From: Arsenophonus sp. aPb
GTDB lineage: Bacteria > Pseudomonadota > Gammaproteobacteria > Enterobacterales > Enterobacteriaceae
Direction of reading: 5' to 3'
Length of the DNA: 64,000 bases
Assembly: GCF_029873475.1 (NCBI RefSeq)
Contig: NZ_CP123499.1
Span: forward strand, 496,001-560,000
The notes beneath the pieces were generated by a model. The model saw nothing but the letters and a program-made list of their open reading frames with translations, was not told the DNA's origin and did no database searches. The translations under genes were made by a program, and so were the position numbers. Of the stretch, positions 42,647-52,603 are shown in pieces. Numbering within the stretch: the first letter of the stretch is position 1; every line of letters begins with the position of its first letter.

Positions 42647-45499
42647 ATGAAATTGCTGCCATTAATATTGGTTCAGCAGGCGCAATGGGTGGTAGATGAT
42701 TTTCAGCGTCACGTGCCGGAGCTTTTACCGCTATCGCCCCAGGAAAAAACTTTTTTTGCTTTAAGCGATTTTGCCTATCAGCAGATCAAAAACCATCCTG
42801 CCTGGTGGGTGGCCATACGTCAACAGCCACCGCAAATAGGCGAATGGCAACATTATCATCAATGGTTAACCAAACAGCTGGCCAATATTGCTGGTGAGGA
42901 GGAGTTGCAGCGGATCCTAAGGCAGTTTCGTCATCAAATGCTAATTAGGATCGCCTGGTTACAACTATTCCATGATGATAGCAATAGTCAGTTGCAGATA
43001 TTGCAGCATCTGAGTGAGCTAGCCGAAACGTTAATTATCGCTGCGAGAGATTGGCTGTATGAGGAGTGTTGTCAAAATTGGGGAACACCTTGTGATCCAG
43101 AGGGACAGCCACAACCACTGCTAATCCTTGCTATGGGCAAGTTAGGCGGTAGAGAGTTAAATTTTTCGTCCGATGTCGATTTGATTTTTGCCTTTCCTGA
43201 AAATGGGGTTACTCAAGGGGGACGCCGTCAGATGGAAAATAGCCAGTTTTTTACCCGACTAGGTCAAAAATTAATTAACTTATTGGCGCATAAAACGATA
43301 GATGGTTTTGTCTATCGGGTTGATATGCGCCTTCGTCCGTTTGGTGATAGTGGGCCATTAGTCTTTAGTTTTGCTGCTTTAGAAGATTATTATCAGGAAC
43401 AGGGACGCGACTGGGAACGTTATGCGATGATCAAAATGCGCATTATCGGTGATGATAACTCAGTTTATCGCGATGGGTTAAAAAATATGTTGCGTCCCTT
43501 TGTTTTTCGACGCTATATCGATTTTGGTGTTATTCAATCGTTGCGTAATATGAAAAACATGATTGAGTGTGAAGTCCGTCGCCAGGGTTGGCAAGATAAT
43601 ATTAAATTAGGTGCCGGTGGTATCCGTGAAATAGAGTTTATTGGCCAAGTTTTCCAGTTAATTCGAGGTGGCCGTGAACCTAGCTTACGCTCGCCGGCTT
43701 TGTTACCCACATTAATCGCTATTGATGAGCTTTCATTGCTGACAACAGAACAGGTAACGCAATTAACGGATAATTATCTGTTTTTACGGCGAACAGAAAA
43801 TATATTGCAATCTATTAATGATCAACAAACTCAGATGTTACCTGAGCAAGCTTTACAACAGGCGCGACTGGCATGGGCGATGGGGTTTGACGGTTGGCCG
43901 GCATTTTATCAGCAACTTATAGCTAGAATGCAAAGTGTCCACGCGATATTTGTGCAAATTATTGGTCGAAATGATGAGAAAAGCGATGATACTCTGTTAA
44001 CATTTTTTGTTTATTTCTGGCAACAAATTAGTAGTGAAAGTGAACTGGAAACCCTATTATCTGAGTGTAAAGACGAGAAAAAACAAAATATTATTAAACA
44101 GTTATGGCCATTTCGCCAAGATTTAGCTAAGCGAACCATTGGTCCCCGTGGCCGCGAGGTACTTGATCAATTAATGCCAAAATTGATAGCTAAAACCTAT
44201 CATAGAGATGATATTAATCGAATTTTGCAACGAATTATTCCCTTGCTTATCAGTATAGTTAGTAGGACAACTTATTTAGAATTAATTTTAGAATCTGAAC
44301 AGGTATTAACGCATGTGATCCGTCTTTGTGCAGCATCACCAATGATTGCTGAGCAATTAGCTCGTCATCCATTATTACTAGATGAATTAATCGATCCCTT
44401 CTCACTTTACCAACCATTACCCGTTACCGCTTATCGCAATGAATTACGTCAATATTTATTGCGCATTGATGAAAATGATGATGAACAGCAGCTTGAAGCA
44501 TTGCGGCAATTCAAACAAGCTCAGCTTTTACGCATTGCTGCTGAAGATATTGCTGGCGTGCTTCCGGTGATGAAAGTGAGTGATCATTTGACCTATTTGG
44601 CCGAAGCTATTATTGAAGTAGTGGTACAACTAGCGTGGAATAAATTAACTAAGCGTTATGGTAAACCTGCTCATCTATTTCAACAACCAATTAGTGTAAC
44701 CGGTTTTGCTGTTGTAGGTTATGGTAAACTGGGTGGCTTTGAATTGGGTTATGGTTCTGATCTAGATTTAGTTTTTTTGTTTGATTGCCCATTAGGTGTT
44801 GTTACTGATGGGCAACGCCTCATTGAAGGCCACCAGTTTTATTTACGACTCGCTCAGCAAATTCTTCATCTTTTTAGTACGCGAACTTCTTCAGGTATCC
44901 TTTATCAGGTAGATGCTCGTTTGCGCCCATCGGGTGAATCTGGCATGTTGGTTAGTACGTTCCAATCATTCGAGGATTATCAGAAAACGCAAGCCTGGAC
45001 TTGGGAACATCAAGCTTTGATCCGAGCACGAATAGTTTTTGCTGAACCGACATTAGAACAAGCATTTAACCGAATTCGACGAGAAGCTCTGCTGATACCA
45101 AGAGAAAAAACGATATTACGTCAGCAGATCGTTGAGATGCGACAAAAAATGTATCAGCATCAAGCTAACCGGCAGCAGGCATATTTTGATTTAAAAACTG
45201 ATCCTGGCGGTATCATTGATATTGAATTTATTGCTCAATATCTAGTATTACGTTACTGCGCAGACAAGGTAGAATTACTGCGTTGGTCAGATAATGTGCG
45301 TATTTTTACCCTGTTAGCTGAATATGCTGTAATGTCTAGCGAGGAAGCTGAACAGCTAATTAAGATTTATACTGAAATGCGAGACACATTGCATCATTTG
45401 TCATTACAGGCGTTGCCCAGTAAAGTGTTAGTCTCTCAGTTTGAACAGCAACGTGAAAAAGTCCTGCTTAGTTGGCAAAAATGGTTTTATGCTAGTTAA
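42647..45499 (+). CDS. glnE: Glutamine synthetase adenylyltransferase/deadenylase GlnE
   Basis: 950 residues; E. coli GlnE is 946. It attaches and removes AMP on glutamine synthetase in response to PII and glutamine. Two nucleotidyltransferase domains are complete. The N-terminal adenylyl-removing one has GKLGGRELNFSSDVDLIF (about 163-180). The C-terminal adenylyl-transferring one has GKLGGFELGYGSDLDLVF (about 693-710). A helical linker joins them. GAAAGG lies upstream of the ATG. It is followed by hldE, as in E. coli. Confidence 0.97.
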   Translation: MKLLPLILVQQAQWVVDDFQRHVPELLPLSPQEKTFFALSDFAYQQIKNHPAWWVAIRQQPPQIGEWQHYHQWLTKQLANIAGEEELQRILRQFRHQMLIRIAWLQLFHDDSNSQLQILQHLSELAETLIIAARDWLYEECCQNWGTPCDPEGQPQPLLILAMGKLGGRELNFSSDVDLIFAFPENGVTQGGRRQMENSQFFTRLGQKLINLLAHKTIDGFVYRVDMRLRPFGDSGPLVFSFAALEDYYQEQGRDWERYAMIKMRIIGDDNSVYRDGLKNMLRPFVFRRYIDFGVIQSLRNMKNMIECEVRRQGWQDNIKLGAGGIREIEFIGQVFQLIRGGREPSLRSPALLPTLIAIDELSLLTTEQVTQLTDNYLFLRRTENILQSINDQQTQMLPEQALQQARLAWAMGFDGWPAFYQQLIARMQSVHAIFVQIIGRNDEKSDDTLLTFFVYFWQQISSESELETLLSECKDEKKQNIIKQLWPFRQDLAKRTIGPRGREVLDQLMPKLIAKTYHRDDINRILQRIIPLLISIVSRTTYLELILESEQVLTHVIRLCAASPMIAEQLARHPLLLDELIDPFSLYQPLPVTAYRNELRQYLLRIDENDDEQQLEALRQFKQAQLLRIAAEDIAGVLPVMKVSDHLTYLAEAIIEVVVQLAWNKLTKRYGKPAHLFQQPISVTGFAVVGYGKLGGFELGYGSDLDLVFLFDCPLGVVTDGQRLIEGHQFYLRLAQQILHLFSTRTSSGILYQVDARLRPSGESGMLVSTFQSFEDYQKTQAWTWEHQALIRARIVFAEPTLEQAFNRIRREALLIPREKTILRQQIVEMRQKMYQHQANRQQAYFDLKTDPGGIIDIEFIAQYLVLRYCADKVELLRWSDNVRIFTLLAEYAVMSSEEAEQLIKIYTEMRDTLHHLSLQALPSKVLVSQFEQQREKVLLSWQKWFYAS

Positions 45500-45609
45500 G
45501 TTGAAATAGAATTGACTGGCCGTACTTTTTAGTATGATTGATAGAGCTGGGCTATGTTACTATTGGTAGCAATTTTGATTGCGGTAATTTATTTGTAATT
45601 GGAGTATGG

Positions 45610-47037
45610 ATGAAAATCACTCTCCCTGATTTTAAACAGGCTAGTATTTTGGTGATCGGCGATGTTATGTTAGATCGCTATTGGTATGGATTAACTAACC
45701 GAATTTCGCCAGAAGCGCCCGTTCCGGTCGTTAAAGTGGAAATGAAAGAAGAACGACCTGGTGGTGCGGCTAACGTTGCTATGAATGTTGCTGCTTTAGG
45801 CGCTAATGTTCGTCTGGTAGGGCTGACAGGTATCGATGAAGCCGCTGAAGTATTAACCGAGAAACTCAATCAAGCTAATGTGTGTTGTGATTTTGTCACC
45901 TTATCAACGCATCCTACTATTACTAAGCTGAGAATTCTATCGCATAATCAACAACTTATTCGGCTTGATTTTGAAGAAGGCTTTGCTAGTGTCGATATAA
46001 ATCCGCTATTAGATCGTATTCGGCAAGTTTTGCCACATGTTGGAGCACTGGTACTGTCTGATTATGGTAAAGGTGCGTTAGCGCAAATTTCGCAGATCAT
46101 TGCATTAGCAAATGCTGCTCAAGTACCCGTACTTATTGATCCGAAAGGCAATGATTTTGAACGTTATCGCGGAGCGACTTTATTAACCCCCAATATGTCT
46201 GAATTTGAGGCGATTGTTGGTAAATGTGCTAGCAATGCTGAAATTGAGCAGAAAGGGATGAAGTTAATTAATTCCCTTGATCTTAAGGGATTACTGATCA
46301 CTCGTTCTGAACGAGGGATGACATTGTTGCAACGTGAAAAACCGCCTTTACATTTACCGACTCAAGCGCAGGAAGTTTATGATGTTACCGGCGCCGGCGA
46401 TACGGTTATTGGTGTTTTGGCTACGGCGTTGGCGGCACGACAGGATTTTCATCAAGCTTGTGTATTAGCTAATGCAGCGGCTGGAGTCGTGGTTGGAAAA
46501 TTGGGTACTTCAACGGTGTCACCTATCGAGTTAGAAAATGCCATTCATGGTCGCGCTGATGATGGTTTTGGGGTGATGAATGAGCAGCAACTAAAGCGTG
46601 CGGTTGCTGCTGCTCGTAGCCGTGGCGAGAAGATCGTGATGACCAATGGTTGCTTTGATATTTTACATGCCGGGCATGTTATCTATTTGGCCAATGCGCG
46701 CAAGTTAGGCGATCGGTTGATTGTTGCTGTCAATAGTGATGCTTCAACTAAACGGCTAAAAGGTGATGAGCGTCCTATTAATCCATTAGCTCAACGTATG
46801 ACTGTGTTAGGAGCGCTAGGTTCGGTAGATTGGGTGGTCCCATTTGAAGAGGATACGCCTCAACGCCTGATCAGTGAAATCTTACCTGATGTATTAGTTA
46901 AAGGTGGTGATTATAAGCCGGAAGATATTGCCGGTAGCCAAGAGGTCTGGGCGGCAGGTGGCGAAGTTAAAGTGCTTAATTTTGAACAAGGGCTGTCTAC
47001 AACAAATATCATTAATACAATTATGAAAAATGATTAA
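45610..47037 (+). CDS. hldE: Bifunctional ADP-heptose synthesis enzyme HldE
   Basis: 475 residues from the ATG at 45610 (MKITLPDF, like E. coli MKVTLPEF); GGAG at 45601-45604 supports it, and the 24-residue upstream extension of the ORF is not used. E. coli HldE is 477. The N-terminal kinase domain phosphorylates heptose 7-phosphate (RPGGAANVAMN, and VTGAGDTVIG near residue 260). The C-terminal domain adenylylates heptose 1-phosphate (FDILHAGHV near 347). The product, ADP-heptose, builds the LPS inner core. The enzyme is intact, so this organism can still make LPS core. Confidence 0.97.
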   Translation: MKITLPDFKQASILVIGDVMLDRYWYGLTNRISPEAPVPVVKVEMKEERPGGAANVAMNVAALGANVRLVGLTGIDEAAEVLTEKLNQANVCCDFVTLSTHPTITKLRILSHNQQLIRLDFEEGFASVDINPLLDRIRQVLPHVGALVLSDYGKGALAQISQIIALANAAQVPVLIDPKGNDFERYRGATLLTPNMSEFEAIVGKCASNAEIEQKGMKLINSLDLKGLLITRSERGMTLLQREKPPLHLPTQAQEVYDVTGAGDTVIGVLATALAARQDFHQACVLANAAAGVVVGKLGTSTVSPIELENAIHGRADDGFGVMNEQQLKRAVAAARSRGEKIVMTNGCFDILHAGHVIYLANARKLGDRLIVAVNSDASTKRLKGDERPINPLAQRMTVLGALGSVDWVVPFEEDTPQRLISEILPDVLVKGGDYKPEDIAGSQEVWAAGGEVKVLNFEQGLSTTNIINTIMKND

Positions 47038-47058
47038 TATTTTGGCGTAAAAAATAGC

Positions 47059-47086
47059 AATGCCACGATAGTAGTATCGTGGCATT
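47059..47086. terminator. Bidirectional terminator between hldE and ubiK
   Basis: Perfect 12-base stem AATGCCACGATA (47059-47070) and TATCGTGGCATT (47075-47086) with loop GTAG, followed by TTGTTATT. It lies between two convergent genes, 3 bases from the ubiK stop. Confidence 0.8.
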
Positions 47087-47089
47087 TTG

Positions 47090-47356
47090 TTATTCATTTT
47101 TGTTTTCGTTAGCTAACGGTTTTTTTTCTAATTGTTCGATGCGTTTTTCCATTTCGATCATTTTTTCACGGGTTCGCAGTAAAACTTGTGTTTGAATATC
47201 AAATTCTTCGCGTGAAACTAAATCGAGTTTTCCTAATTGGGACTGTAATGTTGCCCGTAGCTTTTTATCAAGATCTTCACCTAAGTCACGTATCCCTTGC
47301 GGTAAGGTATCTTTGATCTGGCGAACAACTTGTTCTATTTTTTTCGCGTCAAGCAT
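47090..47356 (-). CDS. ubiK: Ubiquinone biosynthesis accessory factor UbiK
   Basis: 88 residues from the ATG at 47356 (MLDAKKIEQV, matching E. coli MIDPKKIEQI); AGGA lies 8 bases upstream, and 7 extra ORF residues are rejected. E. coli UbiK (YqiC) is 96 residues. It binds UbiJ and lipids to support aerobic ubiquinone synthesis. The core LDLVSREEFDIQTQVLLRTR is almost identical, followed by a coiled coil. The C-terminal tail is shorter than in E. coli. Confidence 0.95.
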   Translation of the reverse strand: MLDAKKIEQVVRQIKDTLPQGIRDLGEDLDKKLRATLQSQLGKLDLVSREEFDIQTQVLLRTREKMIEMEKRIEQLEKKPLANENKNE

Positions 47357-47602
47357 TACTATATCCTTTCTGGTCACAAATTATAATTTATAGGTTATTT
47401 AATAGCAGATCTTAAAATAATCAGCTTACTTTGACAAAATTATTTTTAATAAATTTGGTACTAAAAATGGTGCTGAATTAGCGGAAATAACCACTTAATA
47501 GCAAGTTGGCTGATTATATAAATCAAAATGCTATCTGACTGATATATATTTTGTTATTGTTGATTGCTACAGAATTATATTCACGATATAGTTTAGCTGT
47601 TT

Positions 47603-47761
<159 letters not shown>

Positions 47762-47882
47762 CAATATCTGTAGTTTTGAGCTCTGCCAACTATGCGCAGC
47801 TTTTAAAGATACTAGTTTGATTTTTTTACTCCCAAGCTCGCCCTGGTTCTGGTAATTTAGTATTTATTGATGAGGTTTTACC

Positions 47883-48536
47883 ATGAATCAGACGTCACTT
47901 TCCGCGTATGGCAATCCAATTGAACGTATAGAGCTTGCTCTTAAGGCATTACGTCAAGGTAAAGGTGTGATGGTACTTGACGACGAAGGCCGTGAAAACG
48001 AGGGTGATATTATTTTTGCCGCTGAAACGATGACAGTTGAACAGATGGCATTAACTATCCGCCATGGCAGTGGAATTGTTTGTCTTTGTATAACGGAAGA
48101 ACGCCGTATGCAACTGGCATTACCAATGATGGTCGAAGAAAATTCTAGTCAGTTCCAAACCGCATTTACTATCACTATTGAGGCTGCCGAAGGGGTTACA
48201 ACCGGTGTTTCGGCCAGTGATCGTTTAATGACTATTCGTAAAGCCATTGCCAATGATGCAAAACCGTCTGATCTTAATCGGCCAGGGCATGTTTTTCCGC
48301 TCAGAGCCCAAGAAGGAGGGGTATTGCAGCGTCGTGGTCATACTGAAGCGACCATTGATTTGGTGACTTTAGCAGGTTTTAAGCCAGCAGGCGTTTTATG
48401 TGAGTTGACAAATGACGATGGTACCATGGCTCGTATGCCAGAAGTGCTTATCTTTGCCAAGCAACATGATATGCCGGTAATAACGATTGAAGATCTGGTA
48501 ACCTATCGTCAGCAATTTACTAAAAAGGCGGGTTAG
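47883..48536 (+). CDS. ribB: 3,4-dihydroxy-2-butanone 4-phosphate synthase RibB
   Basis: 217 residues, the same as E. coli RibB. It makes the four-carbon precursor of riboflavin from ribulose 5-phosphate. Active-site motifs DDEGRENEGDIIFAAE (about 33-48) and IRHGSGIVC are present, and HTEATIDLV (about 153-161) carries the second metal-binding His. It is under the FMN riboswitch. It is monofunctional, without a fused RibA domain. Confidence 0.98.
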   Translation: MNQTSLSAYGNPIERIELALKALRQGKGVMVLDDEGRENEGDIIFAAETMTVEQMALTIRHGSGIVCLCITEERRMQLALPMMVEENSSQFQTAFTITIEAAEGVTTGVSASDRLMTIRKAIANDAKPSDLNRPGHVFPLRAQEGGVLQRRGHTEATIDLVTLAGFKPAGVLCELTNDDGTMARMPEVLIFAKQHDMPVITIEDLVTYRQQFTKKAG

Positions 48537-48850
48537 TAGACTCAATCAGCCATTTTCCATAATTAAATTTTATTCTATATATTTTTTATAGTTAAACCAG
48601 TATTGTCATAGTGGAAAATGTCTATCGAATAACAATCACATTGCAAATGTATGGACATAGTGGAAATATAGGGCGATTGGTTAAACGAATAAATTGGCTT
48701 CCCCGAACTGAGGCGGCAGTGCTCAGATAAAAAATAGTTGCTAATTAATTTGTCCGTCTGACAATTTGATTTTTCAATCTGTCAGTTATAACAGTGATAA
48801 CAGCAAGATAATGATTACCTTGTCATTATCTTGCACTTATGTTGCAACGA
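48537..48850. other. Gap between ribB and ygiC with a 12-base perfect hairpin
   Basis: No gene. GCAAGATAATGA (48803-48814) and TCATTATCTTGC (48823-48834) form a perfect stem with an 8-base loop, 16 bases from the ygiC stop. It lacks a T-run on either side but lies between convergent genes, so it may act as a terminator or mRNA 3'-end stem. Confidence 0.6.
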
Positions 48851-50011
48851 TTAGTTTAGAATAATATGTGGGTAAAAACGGGATAGATCTTGGGTAATTA
48901 ATTGCTTGTCTTCTCGAATACCAATTCCTGCTGGTTGATCATTTACCAGCCAACTACCGATTAATGTATAGTTATTTTCAAATTGTGGCAGGGGATAAAA
49001 TTGTTGAATAATCATACCTTCTTCGCCATATGGGCCGTCTACTGAGGCAATTTCTCGTTCATTATCAATGATACGAATATTTGCCCCTTCGCGCGAAAAA
49101 ATAGGTTTGATCACATAGCGATCTAGTTTTGGCGGATTAGCTGCTGCAAAATAGGCAGGTAAAAGATTGGGATGATTAGGAAACATTTCCCACAGCATAG
49201 GTAATAATGCCTTGTTAGAAATAATGCTTTTCCAGGCTGGTTCTAACCACCTTACTCCGGCATCGGCTAACTTAGTAGAAAAAATCTCTCTAAACATAAA
49301 CTCCCAAGGATATAATTTAAACAGATTGCTAATAACTTGGTTATTAGGATCGGTAAATTGTCCTTTTTCACCTAAACCAATTTGATCAATATAGAGAAAT
49401 TCGGTTGCAATATTGGCTTCGTGAGCACAGTCTTGAAGGTATTGGATGGTGCCGAGATCTTCGTCACTATCTTGGCAGCAGGCAAAATGTAACCAGTTAA
49501 AGCCAAATGATTGACGTAATTGCGCAAAGCGTTCAATAAGTTGTTCTTGTATGCTATTAAATTGATCAGCATTGGCCGGTAAATTGCCAGCATTGATCTG
49601 ATCTTCTAACCAGATCCACTGAAAAAATGCGGTTTCATATAAAGATGTGGGTGTATCTGCATTATTTTCTAATAATTTTGCTGGTCTTTTACCGTCATAA
49701 GCTAAATCCAATCGGGAATAGAGTGAAGGTTGATTAGTTTTCCATGAGTGATTAACAAATTCCCAACAATGTTTAGGGATCTGAAATTTTAGCAATAATT
49801 CCTCGTTACTAACCACTTTTTCCACCACTTGCAGGCACATTTGATGTAATTCCGCAGTGGTTGCTTCAAGCTCTTCAACTTGTTGCATAGTAAATTGATA
49901 ATAAGCATTTTCACACCAATAAGGTTCACCGTATAAGGTGTGAAAATGAAAACCAAATTCAGTTGCCTTTTCTTTCCAGTCAGGCCTTTCAGTGATGGGC
50001 ATCCTTATCAT
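48851..50011 (-). CDS. ygiC: YgiC, glutathionylspermidine synthase-like ATP-grasp protein
   Basis: 386 residues from the ATG at 50011, exactly the E. coli YgiC length; an ATG at 50017 that overlaps the ygiB stop (TAATG) is the alternative. The family resembles the C-N ligase domain of glutathionylspermidine synthase; the substrate of YgiC is not established. Characteristic stretches include PSLYSRLDLAYDG, LLENNADTPTSLYE, PIFSREGANIRII and GPYGEEGMIIQQF. It is the last gene of tolC-ygiB-ygiC, as in E. coli. Confidence 0.94.
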   Translation of the reverse strand: MIRMPITERPDWKEKATEFGFHFHTLYGEPYWCENAYYQFTMQQVEELEATTAELHQMCLQVVEKVVSNEELLLKFQIPKHCWEFVNHSWKTNQPSLYSRLDLAYDGKRPAKLLENNADTPTSLYETAFFQWIWLEDQINAGNLPANADQFNSIQEQLIERFAQLRQSFGFNWLHFACCQDSDEDLGTIQYLQDCAHEANIATEFLYIDQIGLGEKGQFTDPNNQVISNLFKLYPWEFMFREIFSTKLADAGVRWLEPAWKSIISNKALLPMLWEMFPNHPNLLPAYFAAANPPKLDRYVIKPIFSREGANIRIIDNEREIASVDGPYGEEGMIIQQFYPLPQFENNYTLIGSWLVNDQPAGIGIREDKQLITQDLSRFYPHIILN

Positions 50012-50016
50012 CGCCA

Positions 50017-50781
50017 TTAGCCTCCCATAGAACGCTGAGAAGACGAAGTGGTACTTTGACGCTGCATGTGAGCCTGTTGTTTAGCAACTGATTCGCCAAA
50101 ACCACCGCGAGTGATAGTGGTCGTTGTTGCCGGTTTGGGGGCAAGAGCCGATGGTGGTACGGTCATTGTTCGACCTCCCGCTACCGCTGGCCCATAGTTT
50201 TTGCCGCTGGCATCAACGAATTTGCCATTGGCAGGACTAGCAGGATTGCTGGAGCTAAACAGAGGTTGCGCTGCAGGCGCTGGGGCAGTTGCACCACCGC
50301 CCATTAGACGTCCCATCATATAACCTGCCATTAATGGCATCCAGAAACTACCACTTTGTCCACTGGCTTGATTTTCTGTCAAACCAGCTTGAGCTGGAGT
50401 TTGTGTTGCAGTTTGAGTTTGCGATGCAGTTTGATTTTGTGTTGCAGTTTGCGTTGCGGTTTGGCTGGAAGCCTGAGTACATTTTTCTTCACCAAATTCA
50501 GCCACACAATCTTCACGTGTCGCATATTTAGGTGCAGTTTTCGCTGCTTCCTGCAATGCATTTTTATAAGCAAGCGAACATTGTTCACTTTGAGCGGGGT
50601 TTTTCTGGGCACAATCCTCCGCATTAGTATATAAAGAGACGCTTTCGTCGCTTTGTTCACAAGCGGACAACATAAATACCGTACTAATTGCTAAGGCAAC
50701 AGGTGCTAAGCGGTAGGCGCGCCAGCTTTTACGAAAAGCATTTTGATTAATATTCTTCGTGCGCTTTATTTTCATCATCAT
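50017..50781 (-). CDS. ygiB: YgiB-like lipoprotein (DUF1190)
   Basis: 254 residues; E. coli YgiB is about 223. The N-terminal signal ends in a lipobox, LSAC (Cys about residue 41), so it is probably a lipoprotein. A conserved domain (SVSLYTNAEDC, KYATREDCVAEFGEEKC) is followed by SFWMPLMAGYMMGRLMGGG and a conserved end RGGFGESVAKQ...QRSMGG. Extra length is a Gln/Thr repeat at about residues 109-130 (QTATQTATQNQTASQTQT). Three adjacent ATG codons lie after AGGATAGG, so the exact start is uncertain. Function is unknown; it sits between tolC and ygiC. Confidence 0.92.
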   Translation of the reverse strand: MMMKIKRTKNINQNAFRKSWRAYRLAPVALAISTVFMLSACEQSDESVSLYTNAEDCAQKNPAQSEQCSLAYKNALQEAAKTAPKYATREDCVAEFGEEKCTQASSQTATQTATQNQTASQTQTATQTPAQAGLTENQASGQSGSFWMPLMAGYMMGRLMGGGATAPAPAAQPLFSSSNPASPANGKFVDASGKNYGPAVAGGRTMTVPPSALAPKPATTTTITRGGFGESVAKQQAHMQRQSTTSSSQRSMGG

Positions 50782-50942
50782 TTACCTATCCTGAAGGTCG
50801 AAATAAAAATCGTGAAACAAGGATAGAATAGGGTAATTACGATGGAAATTAAAGCAAAAAGCTGGCACAAATATGGCTATCAATCGGATTATTTATTTTA
50901 AGTGGTAAAAATACAACTTTTCTAATTAATTTTCGCTACACT

Positions 50943-50964
50943 AAAAAACCCACAATATGTGGGC
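50943..50964 (-). terminator. tolC terminator or attenuator
   Basis: On the minus strand, CCCACA (plus 50958-50963 complement) and TGTGGG (plus 50949-50954 complement) form a stem with a 3-base loop followed by TTTTTT. It is 21 bases after the tolC stop, so it limits read-through into ygiB. Confidence 0.8.
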
Positions 50965-50984
50965 ATTAATAAGTGAGTATTTAT

Positions 50985-52370
50985 TTAATGTATTTGTGGA
51001 ACATTCATCGGATTAATAATTGTATCCGGTGAGGTTGATAATGTTTTGCCTAAGCTATTATTTAAACGGATTAAATCGCTTTCATTTAACGTCCCGCGGG
51101 CATATTGGATTTTCAGATCATTAATCAGATAGTCATAACGTGCATTAGCTAGATTCTGCTTTGCCTGAAAAAGGGTTGTTGTTGCGTTCAACACGTCCAC
51201 GATAGTTCGGGTGCCGACTTGATAGCCTGCTTCCATCGCATCTAACGAACTTTGTGCTGAAATGACTAATTGCTGGTATGCTTTGATGCTACTAATAGAA
51301 GAAATAACATTATTATAGGAAGAGCGTACTATCTGAATAACATTGCGATAAGTACTTTCAAGCTGTTCGCTGGCACTAATATAACCATACTGCGCTTGCT
51401 CAACACGTGAGTTAGTTCTGCCACCGGTATATAACGGCACGCTTAACGTTAGTCCAACGCTATTTTGGCCAGTATAGCTAGGGCCATTTCTGTTCAATAT
51501 TTGCTGATTAGCACTACCGTGATAATGGGTGTTATTAACGCCCGTTGACGCTTCTAAACCAAGGGTAGGTAAATGTCCTGACTGTTCATAGCGAATATTT
51601 TCTCGCGACAGATCTTGTGATAAACGTGCGCTGAGTAAACTTAAGTTGCGCGTTTCAGCATCTTTTAATAGTTTTTCTACTCGAGCAGGTGTTTGCGTGC
51701 GGAAGTGATCAATATTTAAAGCGGCTAATTGGCTGTAATAGATGCCGCTAACTTGGCGTAACTTTTCCAGCGCATTTTCTAATTGATTACGGCTCGATAC
51801 TTCCTGCGCCAATACGCTATCATAATTAGCACGGGCGTTTTGTACATCAGTAATAGCCACTAATCCTACGTTAAAACGTTGTGTTGTTTGATCTAACTGG
51901 CGATAAACGGCTTTTTTCTGAGCTTCAATATAGTCTAATAAGTCAATTGCGCGTAACACGTCAAAATAAGCTGTGGCAGTATCAAGAATTAATTTTTGTT
52001 GATTAGTTTGATAAGTAACATCAGCAATACCGGCGGTTTTTTCTTGTATGTCTAACTGTTGCCATTTTGACATATCAAAGATAGTTTGGGTGAGTTTAAG
52101 ATTGGCACCAAGTTGGTTGTTTTCCGTGTCACGGTTATCACGATAACCGCTATTATAGGTGAAATTTGCACCTAAACCTAATTGCGGAAGTAAAGGACTT
52201 CGTGCTTCATTAATTTTTTCAAATGCTTGGTTACGTTCTGCTAACGATTTACGTAAATCTGGATTACTTTCTTTTGCTTTCTGATAGACTTGCAATAAAT
52301 TTTCAGCTTGCCCAGAGGCGCTTAGTCCCATTAGGCTAATGGTGATAAAAAGAGAGATAAATTTTTTCAT
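50985..52370 (-). CDS. tolC: Outer-membrane efflux/secretion channel TolC
   Basis: 461 residues from the ATG at 52370 (MKKFISLF), preceded by AAGGAA; 11 further ORF residues are rejected. E. coli TolC is 493. The signal peptide ends SGQA before ENLLQVYQKAKESNP. Two OEP repeats build the trimeric barrel and helical tunnel used by drug pumps and type I secretion, for example AEVNYDS-type helical stretches and GVGLTLSVPLYTGGR-like loops (here SVGLTLSVPLYTGGRTNSR). The C-terminal tail is shorter than in E. coli. First gene of tolC-ygiB-ygiC, divergent from nudF. Confidence 0.97.
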   Translation of the reverse strand: MKKFISLFITISLMGLSASGQAENLLQVYQKAKESNPDLRKSLAERNQAFEKINEARSPLLPQLGLGANFTYNSGYRDNRDTENNQLGANLKLTQTIFDMSKWQQLDIQEKTAGIADVTYQTNQQKLILDTATAYFDVLRAIDLLDYIEAQKKAVYRQLDQTTQRFNVGLVAITDVQNARANYDSVLAQEVSSRNQLENALEKLRQVSGIYYSQLAALNIDHFRTQTPARVEKLLKDAETRNLSLLSARLSQDLSRENIRYEQSGHLPTLGLEASTGVNNTHYHGSANQQILNRNGPSYTGQNSVGLTLSVPLYTGGRTNSRVEQAQYGYISASEQLESTYRNVIQIVRSSYNNVISSISSIKAYQQLVISAQSSLDAMEAGYQVGTRTIVDVLNATTTLFQAKQNLANARYDYLINDLKIQYARGTLNESDLIRLNNSLGKTLSTSPDTIINPMNVPQIH

Positions 52371-52603
52371 TCTTATTCCTTGATTATGCAATTTATTATG
52401 CAATTTTTTGCTTTAGTTATCTCAGAAAAACATGAATACCGCTAATTTTAGCAGAATATGTCATTATTCCATGGTAGCTGTTTGTGCCATCTATCATGTT
52501 AAATCTGGTCGATGTTACATTATTTATAAGTTAATTTCCTTAAAAAACGTTATATAAGTCTCACTTTTTTGTCAGTTAATGCATATAAATTCAGAGAGTT
52601 TCT

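Noticed and set aside
48600..48680. Repeated CATAGTGGAAA around 48606 and 48652
   Set aside because: Short, imperfect surroundings and AT-rich context; no linked structure or gene.
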